Source: Azotobacter bryophylli (GTDB lineage Bacteria > Pseudomonadota > Gammaproteobacteria > Pseudomonadales > Pseudomonadaceae). Taken from it: a stretch of 64,000 nucleotides of DNA. The position numbers and the translations under genes are program-made. Position 1 is the first letter of the stretch. Every line of letters starts with the position of its first letter. The notes beneath the pieces were generated by a model that was not told the origin of the DNA, did not search any database, and was given only the letters and a program-made list of their open reading frames with translations. Where the stretch lies: the NCBI RefSeq assembly GCF_042643485.1, contig NZ_JBHRSJ010000010.1, forward strand, positions 51,929-115,928, given 5' to 3'. Shown piece after piece: positions 53,004 to 61,806 of the stretch.

Positions 53004-54799
53004 CACGCCTAGCCCGCCACCTGCCATGCCTGGTCTGGGCACGCCGGTACGACCGCGAGGCCGCGGGCAAGGACGCCATGGCTGCGGTGATCGTGACCCT
53101 GATGCTGATTCCGCAGAGCCTGGCCTATGCCATGCTCGCCGGCCTGCCGCCGGTCACCGGCCTCTACGCCAGCATCCTGCCGCTGGTGGCCTACACCCTG
53201 TTCGGCACCAGCAGCAGCCTGGCGGTCGGCCCGACGGCGGTGGTCTCGCTGCTGACCGCCGCAGTGCTCGGCCCGCTGTTCGCCGCCAGCAGCGCCGAGT
53301 ACGAGGCGGCCGCCCTGCTCCTGGCGCTGCTCTCCGGGCTGATCCTGCTGGCGATGGCGGTGCTGCGCCTGGGCTTTCTCGCCAACTTCCTCAGCCACCC
53401 GGTGATTTCCGGCTTCATGAGCGCTTCGGGCCTTCTCATCACCCTCGGCCAGCTCAAACACATCCTCGGCATCCGGGCCGACGGCGAGAATGCCGTCGAA
53501 CTGCTCGGCGCCCTGGCCGCCGACCTGCCGCAGACCCATCTGCCGACCCTGGCCATCGGCGCCGCCAGCCTGGTCTTCCTGCAGCTGGCGCGTAGCCGGC
53601 TCAACGGCTGGCTGCGCGCCCTCGGCTGCACGCCGAAGGTCGCCGGCACCCTGACCCGGACCGCCCCGGTGGCGGCGCTGCTGCTCGCCGCGCTGGCCGT
53701 CTGGCTGCTCGACCTGTCCGCCGCCGGGGTGCGCGTGGTCGGGCAGATTCCCCGGGGCCTGCCGTCGCTCGACCTGCCGCCAGCGGATCTCGCACTGACG
53801 CTGAAGCTGCTGCCGGCGGCGCTGCTGATCAGCCTGATCGGTTTCGTCGAATCGGTGTCGGTGGCGCAGACCCTGGCCGCCAAGCGCCGCCAGCGCATCG
53901 ACCCGAACCAGGAACTGGTCGGCCTCGGCACGGCCAACCTGGCCGCGGCGCTGAGCGGCGGCCTGCCGGTCACCGGCGGCTTCTCGCGCTCGGTGGTCAA
54001 CTTCGACGCCGGCGCGCAGACCCCGCTGGCCGGGGCCTTGACTGCCGGGGGCATCGCCGTCACCGTACTGTTCTTCACCCCGCTGTTCCGCAACCTGCCC
54101 CATGCGGTGCTGGCCGCCACCATCATCGTCGCCGTGCTGGCCCTGGTGGATCTCGGCGCGCTCCGGCGCACCTGGCGCTACTCGAAGCAGGATGCGTCGG
54201 CCATGGCGACCACCATCCTCGGCGTGCTGCTGGTCGGCGTGGAGACCGGTATCCTGCTGGGCGTCGGCCTGTCCCTGCTGCTGTTCCTCTGGCGTACCAG
54301 CCAGCCGCATATCGCCGTGGTCGGCCAGTTGCCGGGCAGCGAGCATTTCCGCAACGTCGAACGCTTTGCCGTGGTGGAGAGCCCGACGGTGCTGTCGGTC
54401 CGCGTCGACGAGAGCCTGTACTTCCCCAACGCGCGCTATCTGGAAGACCGCATCGCCGAGCTGGTCGGCCAGCGACCGCGGATCGAGCATCTGGTACTGA
54501 TGTGCCCGGGGGTCAACCTGATCGACGCCAGCGCCCTAGAGAGCCTCGAAGCGATCGGCGAACGCCTGCGAGCCGCGGGCATCCAGTTGCATCTCTCGGA
54601 GGTGAAGGGGCCGGTGATGGACCAGCTGAAGTGCTCGGCCTTCCTCGAGCATTTCGGCGGCCAGGTGTTCCTCAGCCAGTTCGAGGCCCTGGCCACCCTC
54701 GATCCGCAGACCACCCGGCAGGCCATCGGCCTGCGCCGCCCGGCCGGCCCGCTGCCCCGTCAGTCGGCGGTGCCGGGCGAAAGCGGCAAACGGGGGTGA
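52997..54799 (+). CDS. SulP-family anion transporter with STAS domain
   Basis: 600 residues. Ten to twelve hydrophobic segments include AAVIVTLMLIPQSLAYAMLAGLPPVTGLYASILP and the SGGLPVTGGFSRSVVNFDAGAQTPLAG motif; the C-terminal STAS domain starts near 440 (VESPTVLSVRVDESLYFPNARYLEDRIAELV, LIDASALESLEAIGERL). Likely exports sulfite/sulfate or imports sulfate; the overlap with the SQR stop codon (7 bases) ties it to sulfide oxidation. Confidence 0.92.
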   Translation: MLTRLARHLPCLVWARRYDREAAGKDAMAAVIVTLMLIPQSLAYAMLAGLPPVTGLYASILPLVAYTLFGTSSSLAVGPTAVVSLLTAAVLGPLFAASSAEYEAAALLLALLSGLILLAMAVLRLGFLANFLSHPVISGFMSASGLLITLGQLKHILGIRADGENAVELLGALAADLPQTHLPTLAIGAASLVFLQLARSRLNGWLRALGCTPKVAGTLTRTAPVAALLLAALAVWLLDLSAAGVRVVGQIPRGLPSLDLPPADLALTLKLLPAALLISLIGFVESVSVAQTLAAKRRQRIDPNQELVGLGTANLAAALSGGLPVTGGFSRSVVNFDAGAQTPLAGALTAGGIAVTVLFFTPLFRNLPHAVLAATIIVAVLALVDLGALRRTWRYSKQDASAMATTILGVLLVGVETGILLGVGLSLLLFLWRTSQPHIAVVGQLPGSEHFRNVERFAVVESPTVLSVRVDESLYFPNARYLEDRIAELVGQRPRIEHLVLMCPGVNLIDASALESLEAIGERLRAAGIQLHLSEVKGPVMDQLKCSAFLEHFGGQVFLSQFEALATLDPQTTRQAIGLRRPAGPLPRQSAVPGESGKRG

Positions 54800-54810
54800 A
54801 GCGCCCCGCC

Positions 54811-55359
54811 CTAGGGCTCGAGCCTCGGGGTGGGAAAGGCCTCGAGGAGTTCGGCCGGGGTCAGCTCGACGCCGCGCCACTGGAAGGGAACCGGCCACAG
54901 CCTCTGCTCGATCCGCGCCTCGCGCCAGAGCTCGGCGAAGGTGCGGCCGACGCCGGGGTGGACCCGCTGCGGCACCAGGAGGGACAGCGGCCAGAGCACG
55001 AAGGCGTTCTTCAGGATCTCCGCCCGCGGCAGCACCAAGCCGTGGAAATTGCCCACCAGTTGGTCGTACATCAGCACGTCGACATCCAGCGGCAGACCCT
55101 TGCGGTCCGGCGCATAGCGGCCGTTGTCGGCCTCGATGAACTTGAGCCGGCGATCCAGCTCGGTCAACGGCAGCTCGGTCAGGCCGGCCACCACCAGGTT
55201 ATAGAAGCACCCGCTCTTGATGCCCACCGGCAGACTCTCGAACACCGGCGAACACCGCATGTCCTGCAGCAGGCCGGCCAGCGTGTCGAGACCGGAGGTG
55301 AGATGGGCGACGCGCTCGATATTGCTGCCGAGCCCGAGCAGCACAGGGGTCAGCGACAT
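54811..55359 (-). CDS. folK: Dihydropteroate-precursor pyrophosphokinase (HPPK-like)
   Basis: 182 residues. The GLGSNIERVAHLTSGLDTL start and SPVFESLPVG, YNLVVAGLT and the LDVDVLMYDQLV metal motif mark HPPK. The usual DLDIL reads LDVDVLMY here, as in the pseudomonad FolK-like paralogue next to folB. It would transfer pyrophosphate to 6-hydroxymethyl-dihydropterin. Overlaps folB by ten bases. Some pseudomonads carry a second folK elsewhere, so this copy may be specialised. Confidence 0.85.
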   Translation of the reverse strand: MSLTPVLLGLGSNIERVAHLTSGLDTLAGLLQDMRCSPVFESLPVGIKSGCFYNLVVAGLTELPLTELDRRLKFIEADNGRYAPDRKGLPLDVDVLMYDQLVGNFHGLVLPRAEILKNAFVLWPLSLLVPQRVHPGVGRTFAELWREARIEQRLWPVPFQWRGVELTPAELLEAFPTPRLEP

Positions 55360-55703
55360 CCGCGCTCGATCTCCACTCCCACCCCGCTGGCCGCCGGGAC
55401 GGCGCCCGGCTTGGTCAGCTTGAGGCGCAGCCAGGGAATCCCGAACTCGGCCATCAGCACCTCGGCCAGGCGCTCGGCGAAGGTTTCCACCAGGAAGAAG
55501 CTCGCCTCCCCGGCGAAGGCCTGGATTCGCGCCGATACGGCGGCATAGTCGAGAGCCTTGGCGACGTCGTCCTCGGCAGCCGGTGCCCGAGTATCCCAGC
55601 CGAGCTGCAGATCCAGACGCAGGCACTGGCGAATGCCGCGCTCCCAGTCGTAGACACCGATCACGGTGTCGACCTCCAGGCCCTCGATAAACACTTTATC
55701 CAC
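55350..55703 (-). CDS. folB: Dihydroneopterin aldolase/epimerase
   Basis: 117 residues. MDKVFIEGLEVDTVIGVYDWERGIRQ holds the Glu/Tyr substrate site; the C-terminal LRLKLTKPGAVPAASGVGVEIER has the catalytic Lys. The GTG start at 55703 with GAGG upstream gives the normal N-terminus. Cleaves dihydroneopterin in folate synthesis. Divergent from plsY. Confidence 0.93.
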   Translation of the reverse strand: MDKVFIEGLEVDTVIGVYDWERGIRQCLRLDLQLGWDTRAPAAEDDVAKALDYAAVSARIQAFAGEASFFLVETFAERLAEVLMAEFGIPWLRLKLTKPGAVPAASGVGVEIERGCR

Positions 55704-55857
55704 GATCGACCTCGCGACAGACCCTGCGCCCGTCATCATTGATTATTGTCATAGACGCCACCAATCGGCCTGCGACAACGCAGGCCATGCTGCAATGCGA
55801 AAAAATTGGTGCCAACCCCCATACCCCCGCTAGAATCTGAGGCCAACCTGCCCCGGA

Positions 55858-56436
55858 ATGGACCCCATGTTCTGGCTACTGGCGGTTTTCGCCTATCTGC
55901 TCGGCTCATTGCCCTTCGCCATCCTGATCAGCCGCCTGGCCGGCGGGCCGGACCCCCGCACCTTCGGCTCCGGCAACCCCGGCGCCAGCAACATGCTCCG
56001 CGGCGCCGGCAAGCGACTGGCGATTCTCACCCTGCTCGGCGACCTGACCAAGGGACTGATCCCGGTGGTGCTCGCCAACCTGGCCGGCTTCAAGGCCGAG
56101 CAGCAGGCCTGGATCGGCCTGGCTGCGGTCATCGGCCACATGTATCCGCTGTACTTCCACTTCCGCGGAGGCAAGGGCGTGGCCACTGCCGCCGGCGTGC
56201 TGCTGGGGGTCTATCCGGGCGCCGCCCTGATCTCCATCAGCAGCTGGCTGCTGGTCCTCCTCCTCACCCGCACCAGCTCGGTGGCCGCCCTGATCGCCAC
56301 CCCGCTCTGCCTGCCGCTGATGGCCTGGCAACTGCCCAAGGCGCTGATGCCCCTGGCCATCCTCACCGCGCTGATCCTCTGGCGGCATCGCCAGAACATG
56401 CGCGATCTGTGGGCCGGCAAGGAAAGACGCTTCTAG
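55858..56436 (+). CDS. plsY: Glycerol-3-phosphate acyltransferase PlsY
   Basis: 192 residues, five membrane segments. Conserved loops are GSLPFAILISRL, DPRTFGSGNPGASNMLR and HMYPLYFHFRGGKGVATAAG. It transfers acyl from acyl-phosphate to glycerol-3-phosphate at the inner membrane, the first step of phospholipid synthesis. ATG at 55858 or 55867 are both possible. Confidence 0.95.
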   Translation: MDPMFWLLAVFAYLLGSLPFAILISRLAGGPDPRTFGSGNPGASNMLRGAGKRLAILTLLGDLTKGLIPVVLANLAGFKAEQQAWIGLAAVIGHMYPLYFHFRGGKGVATAAGVLLGVYPGAALISISSWLLVLLLTRTSSVAALIATPLCLPLMAWQLPKALMPLAILTALILWRHRQNMRDLWAGKERRF

Positions 56437-56495
56437 CGGGCCAACGACCACCTGCTAGACGATAGCGGCCAACCGGGCGATCCGCCTTCCCGGCC

Positions 56496-57521
56496 CTAGA
56501 CCGGCAGCAGGGACTCCATCGACCAGCGCGGATGCACCTGGATGGACGGACCGTCCTGCTGGCCCACCTGCAAACGCTGACAACCGGCATAAGCAATCAT
56601 CGCGCCGTTATCGGTGCAGAAACGTGGACGGGCGTAAAAAACTTGTCCCTTCAGCTCGCCGAGCATCTTCTCCAGGGACTGGCGCAGGGCCTGGTTGGCG
56701 CTCACCCCACCGGCGATCACCAGGCGTTTCAGGCCGGTCTGCTTGAGGGCGCGCCGGCACTTGATGGTCAGCGTTTCCACCACCGCCTGCTGGAAGGCCA
56801 GGGCGACGTCGCAGCGCGACTGGTCGGTGTCGTCGCCGCTCTCGCGGCACTGCTGCCAGGTATTCAGGGCGAAGGTCTTCAGACCGCTGAAGCTGAAATC
56901 CAGTCCCGGCCGGTCGGTCATCGGCCGCGGGAAGACGAAGCGGCCCGGGGTGCCGCCCTGCGCCAGCCGGGCGATCTCCGGCCCGCCCGGATAGCCCAGG
57001 CCGATCAGCTTGGCGGTCTTGTCGAAGGCTTCGCCGGCGGCATCGTCCAGGGACTCGCCGAGCAGCTGGTAGCGGCCGATGCCGTCGACCCGCACCAGTT
57101 GCGTGTGGCCGCCGGAAACCAGCAGGGCGACGAAGGGGAACTCCGGCGGCTGCTCCTCCAGCATGGGCGCCAGCAGATGGCCTTCCATATGGTGGATGCC
57201 GAGCGCCGGGACGCCCCAGGCGAACGCCAATGCCTGGGCGCAGGAGGCGCCGACCAGCAGGGCGCCGACCAGCCCGGGGCCGGCGGTATAGGCGACCGCG
57301 TCGATTTCCCCGGGCTTGCAGCCGGACTCATCCAGCACCTGACGGATCAGCGGCAGCATGCGCTTGACGTGATCGCGCGAAGCCAGTTCGGGGACGACGC
57401 CGCCGTAGATGCGATGCAGGTCGATCTGACTGAACAGCGCGTCGGCCAGCAGGCCGCGTTCGCTGTCGTAAAGGGCGACGCCGGTTTCGTCGCAGGAGGT
57501 TTCCAACCCCAGTACAAGCAT
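56496..57521 (-). CDS. tsaD: tRNA t6A threonylcarbamoyltransferase TsaD
   Basis: 341 residues. MLVLGLETSCDETGVALYD, the metal-binding HHMEGH motif, SGGHTQLV and GGVSANQALR are present. It places the threonylcarbamoyl group on A37 of ANN-decoding tRNAs. The start at 57521 gives the standard N-terminus. In P. aeruginosa rpsU, dnaG and rpoD lie divergently beside it; here an amine dehydrogenase operon follows instead. Confidence 0.96.
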   Translation of the reverse strand: MLVLGLETSCDETGVALYDSERGLLADALFSQIDLHRIYGGVVPELASRDHVKRMLPLIRQVLDESGCKPGEIDAVAYTAGPGLVGALLVGASCAQALAFAWGVPALGIHHMEGHLLAPMLEEQPPEFPFVALLVSGGHTQLVRVDGIGRYQLLGESLDDAAGEAFDKTAKLIGLGYPGGPEIARLAQGGTPGRFVFPRPMTDRPGLDFSFSGLKTFALNTWQQCRESGDDTDQSRCDVALAFQQAVVETLTIKCRRALKQTGLKRLVIAGGVSANQALRQSLEKMLGELKGQVFYARPRFCTDNGAMIAYAGCQRLQVGQQDGPSIQVHPRWSMESLLPV

Positions 57522-57726
57522 GGGTCCGGCCCTCAGCCTAGGCATGTTGAAAGGCGCGCATGATAAGCGTCAGCCCGCCACCCCGGCCAGCGCTTTTCGC
57601 TCGCCCGCCGGAGCATCCGGTGCACCGACATGCGCACCCCGCGGGCACGGGCTCGCCCATTTTTAGCGCCATAGCACAATGCCATGCCCAACAAAGGTGC
57701 GCGCCGCAACACATTTAACCTATAAA

Positions 57727-57743
57727 GCCATATTTTATATGGC
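57727..57743. promoter_or_regulatory. Palindromic operator upstream of aauB
   Basis: GCCATAT-TTT-ATATGGC is a perfect 7-bp dyad in the only AT-rich part of the 301-base tsaD-aauB space (57522-57822), 79 bases before the aauB ATG. Its CATA-N5-TATG core recurs upstream of gabD (63727-63739). Confidence 0.6.
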
Positions 57744-57822
57744 ATAAGCATTGCTTGGTCTCTCCCAGACCCAGACCGCTCGACCAACACACTGTGGCCG
57801 AGCCTTACGAGTGGAGATCAAC

Positions 57823-58968
57823 ATGCGAGTGTTAGGCGTCACCCTAGGGACCGTAGCAGGCCTCCTGGCCATGAGCATGGCCCATGCCGAGAGCAGTCTC
57901 GTTCCCGAAACCCTGACCGTGGAAAAAACCATCAAGCCGGGGGCCAATGTCTTCATCCTCGACCAGAACTGGAAGGGCCCCAGCCGGGTCAACGTGCTGT
58001 CGGCGGACGATCTGTCGCACAAGGGCATCCTGAGCGTCGGCCTGATCAGCCAGTTCAAGCTGACCAAGGACCGCAAGACCGCCTACACCGCCTCGGCCTA
58101 TGCCAAGCGCATCATGTACGGACCGACCGAAGCGGTGCTGCAGGAGTTCGACGTCGATACCCTGAGCGTGAAGCGGGAAATCCCCGTCTCCAGCAAGATG
58201 GCCCAGATCGCGCCCTACTCCAGCCTGCTGCAGCTCACCGCGGACGAGCGCTACGCCCTGGTCCAGAACGCGACCCCGGCCAGCTCGGTCACCGTGGTCG
58301 ACCTGATCCGCGGCAAGGCCATCAGCGAGATCCCCACCCCCGGCTGCTGGGGCATCTATCCGGCGCCCAAGGGCAACAAGTTCAGCAGCCTGTGCGGCGA
58401 CGGCGCCGCCACCACCTACACCTTCGAGGCCGACGGCCGGTTCACCCCGGGCAAGCGCAGCGAGAAGATCTTCGACGTGGACGCCGATCCCCTGTTCATC
58501 CACGCCGAGCGGGTCGGCAAAGACCTGCTGTTCACCTCCTACAACGGCAACCTCTATCGCGTCTCGGACGCCGGCGAAGCGCCGAAGCTGAAGGACAAGT
58601 TCTCCTTCACCAAGGGCATCGAAGGCAACTGGGCCCCCGGCGGCTTCGAGGTCACCGCCTACAACCCGGCGCACAACGTGCTCTTCGTGGCCATGCACCC
58701 GGACGCCGAGGACGGCAGCCACAAGAACGAGGCCGAGGAAATCTGGGCCGTGGACCTCAAGGCGAAGAAGGTGCTGTACCGCTCCACCGTCGAGAAGGTG
58801 ATCTCCATCACCGTCACCGAGGGCGAGCAGCCGGTGCTGTTCGGCATGAACGAAGAAGGCCTAGTGCAGCGCTTCGAGATCGATCCCGACGCCAAGTTCG
58901 CCGCCAAGCTGACCGACAAGGTCGAGGAGATCGGCGAGTTCACCCTTCTCGGTTCAACGAGCGAATGA
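57823..58968 (+). CDS. aauB: Aralkylamine (aromatic amine) dehydrogenase large subunit
   Basis: 381 residues. A signal peptide ends near MSMAHAES. The rest is a seven-bladed propeller of the quinohemoprotein/TTQ dehydrogenase heavy-chain family. Segments matching what I recall of the Alcaligenes faecalis aromatic amine dehydrogenase rather than methylamine dehydrogenase are PGCWGIYPAP, SLCGDGAATTY, DADPLFI, NWAPGGFEV and AMHPDAEDGSHKNEAEEIWAVDLK. It pairs with the TTQ-bearing small subunit in the periplasm. The stop overlaps the aauE start. Start by GTGGAG nine bases upstream. Confidence 0.88.
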   Translation: MRVLGVTLGTVAGLLAMSMAHAESSLVPETLTVEKTIKPGANVFILDQNWKGPSRVNVLSADDLSHKGILSVGLISQFKLTKDRKTAYTASAYAKRIMYGPTEAVLQEFDVDTLSVKREIPVSSKMAQIAPYSSLLQLTADERYALVQNATPASSVTVVDLIRGKAISEIPTPGCWGIYPAPKGNKFSSLCGDGAATTYTFEADGRFTPGKRSEKIFDVDADPLFIHAERVGKDLLFTSYNGNLYRVSDAGEAPKLKDKFSFTKGIEGNWAPGGFEVTAYNPAHNVLFVAMHPDAEDGSHKNEAEEIWAVDLKAKKVLYRSTVEKVISITVTEGEQPVLFGMNEEGLVQRFEIDPDAKFAAKLTDKVEEIGEFTLLGSTSE

Positions 58969-59588
58969 TCATGCAGGACAGTCTCTGGAGCATGGCGGCG
59001 CTGGCCGCGACGGTCTTCCTGATCCTCCTGTTCCTGCGCGCCGGCTGGCACAAGGTCGCCGACTACGGGCGCTTCCTCGGCTTCGTCGCCGATTACCGGC
59101 TGCTGCCGGAACGCCTGGTCGAGCCCGTCGCCCGCCTGCTGATCGGTGCCGAGTTCGCCGTGGTCGCCCTGCTGGCCTGGCCCAGCCAGTCCGCCCTGGG
59201 CGCCGCCGCGGCCGCCGCGCTGCTGTCGCTCTACGCCCTGGCCATCGGCGTCAACGTCGCCCGTGGCCGGCGCAGGATCGACTGCGGCTGCGGCGGCACC
59301 GCCCAGAGCCTGTCCTGGAGCCTGGTGATCCGCAATGCGCTGCTGGCGGCGCTGGCGCTGCTGGCCGCCGCCGGCGGCAGCCGGCTGCTGGGCGCCTACG
59401 CCGCGGCGGCCGCCGTGTTCGCCGGCGTCCTNNNNNNNNNNNNNNNNNNNNNNNNNNNNNNNNNNNNNNNNNNNNNNNNNNNNNNNNNNNNNNNNNNNNN
59501 NNNNNNNNNNNNNNNNNNNNNNNAGCAGGTCATCGCCAACGGCAACCGCCGGCTCCTGCTGAACGGCGCCAACCAAGCCAAACACTGA
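58965..59588 (+). CDS. aauE: MauE-like membrane protein, interrupted by an assembly gap
   Basis: 208 codons if the 92-N gap has its true length; the frame is kept across it. Four or so hydrophobic helices and a CGCGG motif after the second (RIDCGCGGTAQS) match MauE/AauE, an inner-membrane protein needed for small-subunit disulfide formation and folding. ATG at 58965 overlaps the aauB stop; a second ATG at 58971 is equally good. The C-terminal part next to the gap is unverified. Confidence 0.85.
   Translation: MIMQDSLWSMAALAATVFLILLFLRAGWHKVADYGRFLGFVADYRLLPERLVEPVARLLIGAEFAVVALLAWPSQSALGAAAAAALLSLYALAIGVNVARGRRRIDCGCGGTAQSLSWSLVIRNALLAALALLAAAGGSRLLGAYAAAAAVFAGVXXXXXXXXXXXXXXXXXXXXXXXXXXXXXXXXQVIANGNRRLLLNGANQAKH
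59432..59523. other. Assembly gap (92 N)
   Basis: Ninety-two undetermined bases lie within aauE. The length may be an estimate. Confidence 1.
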
Positions 59589-59599
59589 AGAGAATCGCC

Positions 59600-60193
59600 A
59601 TGTCCATACTCATTTTCGTCGTCGCCGTGCTCAGCGTGCTGGTGCTGGGCCTGATCATCGTGGTGTTCGCCCTGGCCCGCCAGATCGGCATCCTCTTCGA
59701 GCGCATCACCCCGATCGGGGCGATGGTCAACGACAGCGGGCCGAAGATCGGCGAGACCACCCCGGCCTTCGACCTGCCCAGCCTGACCGGTGGCAGCGTG
59801 CGGATCGGCGCCCCGTCCGAGAAGAGCAGCCTGATCTTCTTCCTCTCGCCGACCTGCCCGATCTGCAAGAAGCTGCTGCCGGTGCTCAAGTCGATCAGCA
59901 GCAGCGAAGACCGCTGGCTCAAGGTGATCCTGGCCAGCGACGGCGACGAGGCCAAGCACCGGAGCTTCATCGAGAGCGCCGACCTCGCCCAGTTCCCCTA
60001 TCTGCTCTCCGAGCAACTCGGCGTGACCTACCGCGTCGCCCGCCTGCCGTTCGCCGTGCTGATCGACGGCGAGGGCGTGGTGCGCGCCAAGGGCCTGGTC
60101 AACACCCGGGAGCAGCTGGAAAGCCTGTTCAACGCCATGGAGTCCGGATACGCCTCGATCCAGGACTACGTCGGCACCGTTGCCCATCAGTAA
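59600..60193 (+). CDS. aauD: MauD-like thioredoxin-fold protein
   Basis: 197 residues. A single N-terminal membrane helix is followed by a thioredoxin fold with the redox pair CPIC in FFLSPTCPICKKLLPVL (about residue 87). It anchors in the inner membrane facing the periplasm and is thought to help form the many disulfides of the small subunit. Between aauE and aauA. Confidence 0.92.
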   Translation: MSILIFVVAVLSVLVLGLIIVVFALARQIGILFERITPIGAMVNDSGPKIGETTPAFDLPSLTGGSVRIGAPSEKSSLIFFLSPTCPICKKLLPVLKSISSSEDRWLKVILASDGDEAKHRSFIESADLAQFPYLLSEQLGVTYRVARLPFAVLIDGEGVVRAKGLVNTREQLESLFNAMESGYASIQDYVGTVAHQ

Positions 60194-60217
60194 CCATCGC
60201 CACATTTGGAGCAAAGC

Positions 60218-60757
60218 ATGTCAAACCTTCTGGATAGGCTATTCGGAGTCCTCGACAAGGCGGCCGAAGCGGGCACCCGCAAAGCCGCCCAGCACGTCAG
60301 CCGGCGCAGCCTGCTGGCCAAGACCGGGGTCATCCTGGCCGGCACAGCGCTGATGCCGCTGCTGCCCTTCGACCGTTCCCTGGGCGGCCTGGCCCACGCC
60401 GCCGACAAGGAGGCCGACGAGACCTCCTGCGATTACTGGCGCTACTGCGCCCTCGACGGCCAGCTGTGCAATACCTCCGGCGGCACCACCACTTCCTGCC
60501 CGCCGGGATCGGAAGCCTCGAAGGTTTCCTGGATCGGCACCTGCCGCAATCCCAACGACGGCAAGGACTACCTGGTCTCCTACAACGACTGCTGCGGCAA
60601 GGCGACCGTGCAGAGCTCGACCTTCTGCTTCACCAACAAGGGTGAGCGTCCCGGCTATCGCATGGGCCTGCACAACGACATCAACTGGTGCATGGCCAAC
60701 GACAACAAGGGCTATCACTGCACCGTGGCCATGGTGGTGGGGTTGGCCGATGAATAA
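60218..60757 (+). CDS. aauA: Aralkylamine dehydrogenase small subunit (TTQ-bearing)
   Basis: 179 residues. The twin-arginine-type leader has SRRSLLAKTG (28-37) and a hydrophobic stretch to AHAAD. The mature part has ten Cys and the two crosslinked Trp expected at Trp105 (SKVSWIGTC) and Trp157 (DINWCMAND), which form tryptophan tryptophylquinone. The primary amine is oxidised to aldehyde and ammonia here. The start at 60218 has GGAG nine bases upstream. The stop overlaps the next cytochrome gene. Confidence 0.92.
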   Translation: MSNLLDRLFGVLDKAAEAGTRKAAQHVSRRSLLAKTGVILAGTALMPLLPFDRSLGGLAHAADKEADETSCDYWRYCALDGQLCNTSGGTTTSCPPGSEASKVSWIGTCRNPNDGKDYLVSYNDCCGKATVQSSTFCFTNKGERPGYRMGLHNDINWCMANDNKGYHCTVAMVVGLADE

Positions 60758-61187
60758 GTTCAGAGTCCTGGGCGGCGCCCTGGCGCTGCTGCTGGCCTCC
60801 GGCCAGGCGCTGGCGGACGGCAAGCAACTGTTCAACCAGCACTGCTCCAGCTGCCACGGCGCGGAAGGCGCCGGCATCGACGGCGTGGCCCCGCCGCTGC
60901 GCAATCCGACGCTCTGGCAGCGCCTCGGCGAGCAGGCGCCGACCTACCTGACCGGGGTCTGGGCCGGCGGCCTGAGCGGCAGCCTGGAAGTCGACGGCCA
61001 GACCTACCGCGGTCTGGTCATGCCGCCGCAGACGCAGATCCCGGCCGCGGACCTGGAACAGGTGGCCGGCTACCTGTTGCACGACCTCAACGGCGCGAAG
61101 CAGCGCGTGGAACGCGCCCAGATCGAGGCCGCGCGCCAGGCGCCGCTTTCCCATCAACAGTTGCGCGCCCTGCGCAAGGGGGTCTGA
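60750..61187 (+). CDS. Periplasmic c-type cytochrome
   Basis: 145 residues. A signal peptide ends at QALAD; one haem site CSSCH (about 32-36) and a candidate axial Met in LVMPPQ. It follows aauA with an overlap of eight bases, so it is part of the operon and is the probable electron acceptor of the dehydrogenase or of its maturation. Confidence 0.9.
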   Translation: MNKFRVLGGALALLLASGQALADGKQLFNQHCSSCHGAEGAGIDGVAPPLRNPTLWQRLGEQAPTYLTGVWAGGLSGSLEVDGQTYRGLVMPPQTQIPAADLEQVAGYLLHDLNGAKQRVERAQIEAARQAPLSHQQLRALRKGV

Positions 61188-61193
61188 TCCGAA

Positions 61194-61634
61194 ATGCGTA
61201 CCGTCATGCTGCTTGCCCTGCTGCTTCTCGCCGGCGCCCAGTCCGCACTGGCCGGCGAACGCAGCCCAGAAGTCAACTACGTGCTGCGTTGCGCGGGCTG
61301 TCACGGCATGGACGGCACCGGCGCGGAAAAGGCGGGCATCCCGCCTTTTCCCGGCCTGGTCGATGCCTTCTTTGCCGATCCGCAGGGTCGCCTGTACCTG
61401 ATGCACGTCCCCGGCGTGGTATCCAACGGCCTCAACGACCGGGAAATCGCCCAGGTGATGAACTACGTGGGCGAGCGCTGGCGCAAGCCCGGCGCCGAGA
61501 TCCGCCACTTCAGCGAGGCGGAAGTGGCGCGCCTGCGCGCCGAGCCGGTGGCGGACCTGGTCGGTCTGCGCCGCGACATCGCCCGGCGCCTGAAGGCCGA
61601 GGGCATTCCCGTCGCGGGCTATCCCTGGCCCTGA
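61194..61634 (+). CDS. Second c-type cytochrome of the aau operon
   Basis: 146 residues. Signal peptide to SALAGE; one haem site CAGCH (about 33-37) within NYVLRCAGCHGMDGTG, candidate axial Met in YLMHVPG. Lies six bases after the first cytochrome gene. The His-rich/Arg-rich C-terminal third is unusual for a simple electron carrier. No diheme MauG gene is present, so one of these two may be involved in cofactor maturation, but that is a guess. Confidence 0.85.
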   Translation: MRTVMLLALLLLAGAQSALAGERSPEVNYVLRCAGCHGMDGTGAEKAGIPPFPGLVDAFFADPQGRLYLMHVPGVVSNGLNDREIAQVMNYVGERWRKPGAEIRHFSEAEVARLRAEPVADLVGLRRDIARRLKAEGIPVAGYPWP

Positions 61635-61703
61635 GACGAGTGGGGAAGGAATCGGGGGAAGAGAGGGAAACGGGGTAACGGACAGGTCCGAAACCGCTGC
61701 ACG

Positions 61704-61752
61704 GGGGCCGATCCATTCGCCAGACCAGGCCGGTGGTGAATGGATCGGCCCC
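61704..61752. terminator. Long-armed hairpin between convergent genes
   Basis: GGGGCCGATCCATTC and its exact complement form a 15-bp stem around a 19-base loop, between the cytochrome and the cache-domain gene. TGTTTC follows on the plus strand. It is probably a bidirectional terminator for the convergent transcripts. Confidence 0.7.
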
Positions 61753-61806
61753 TGTTTCATGGGTCGGAACGCAACTGCCGCCGGTGACGGCGAGTCGGAA
61801 CCCGCC

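Noticed and set aside
57823..60757. Methylamine dehydrogenase (mau) instead of aralkylamine dehydrogenase
   Set aside because: The heavy-chain segments match the aromatic amine enzyme as I recall it, and no mauF, mauG or mauC (amicyanin) is present.
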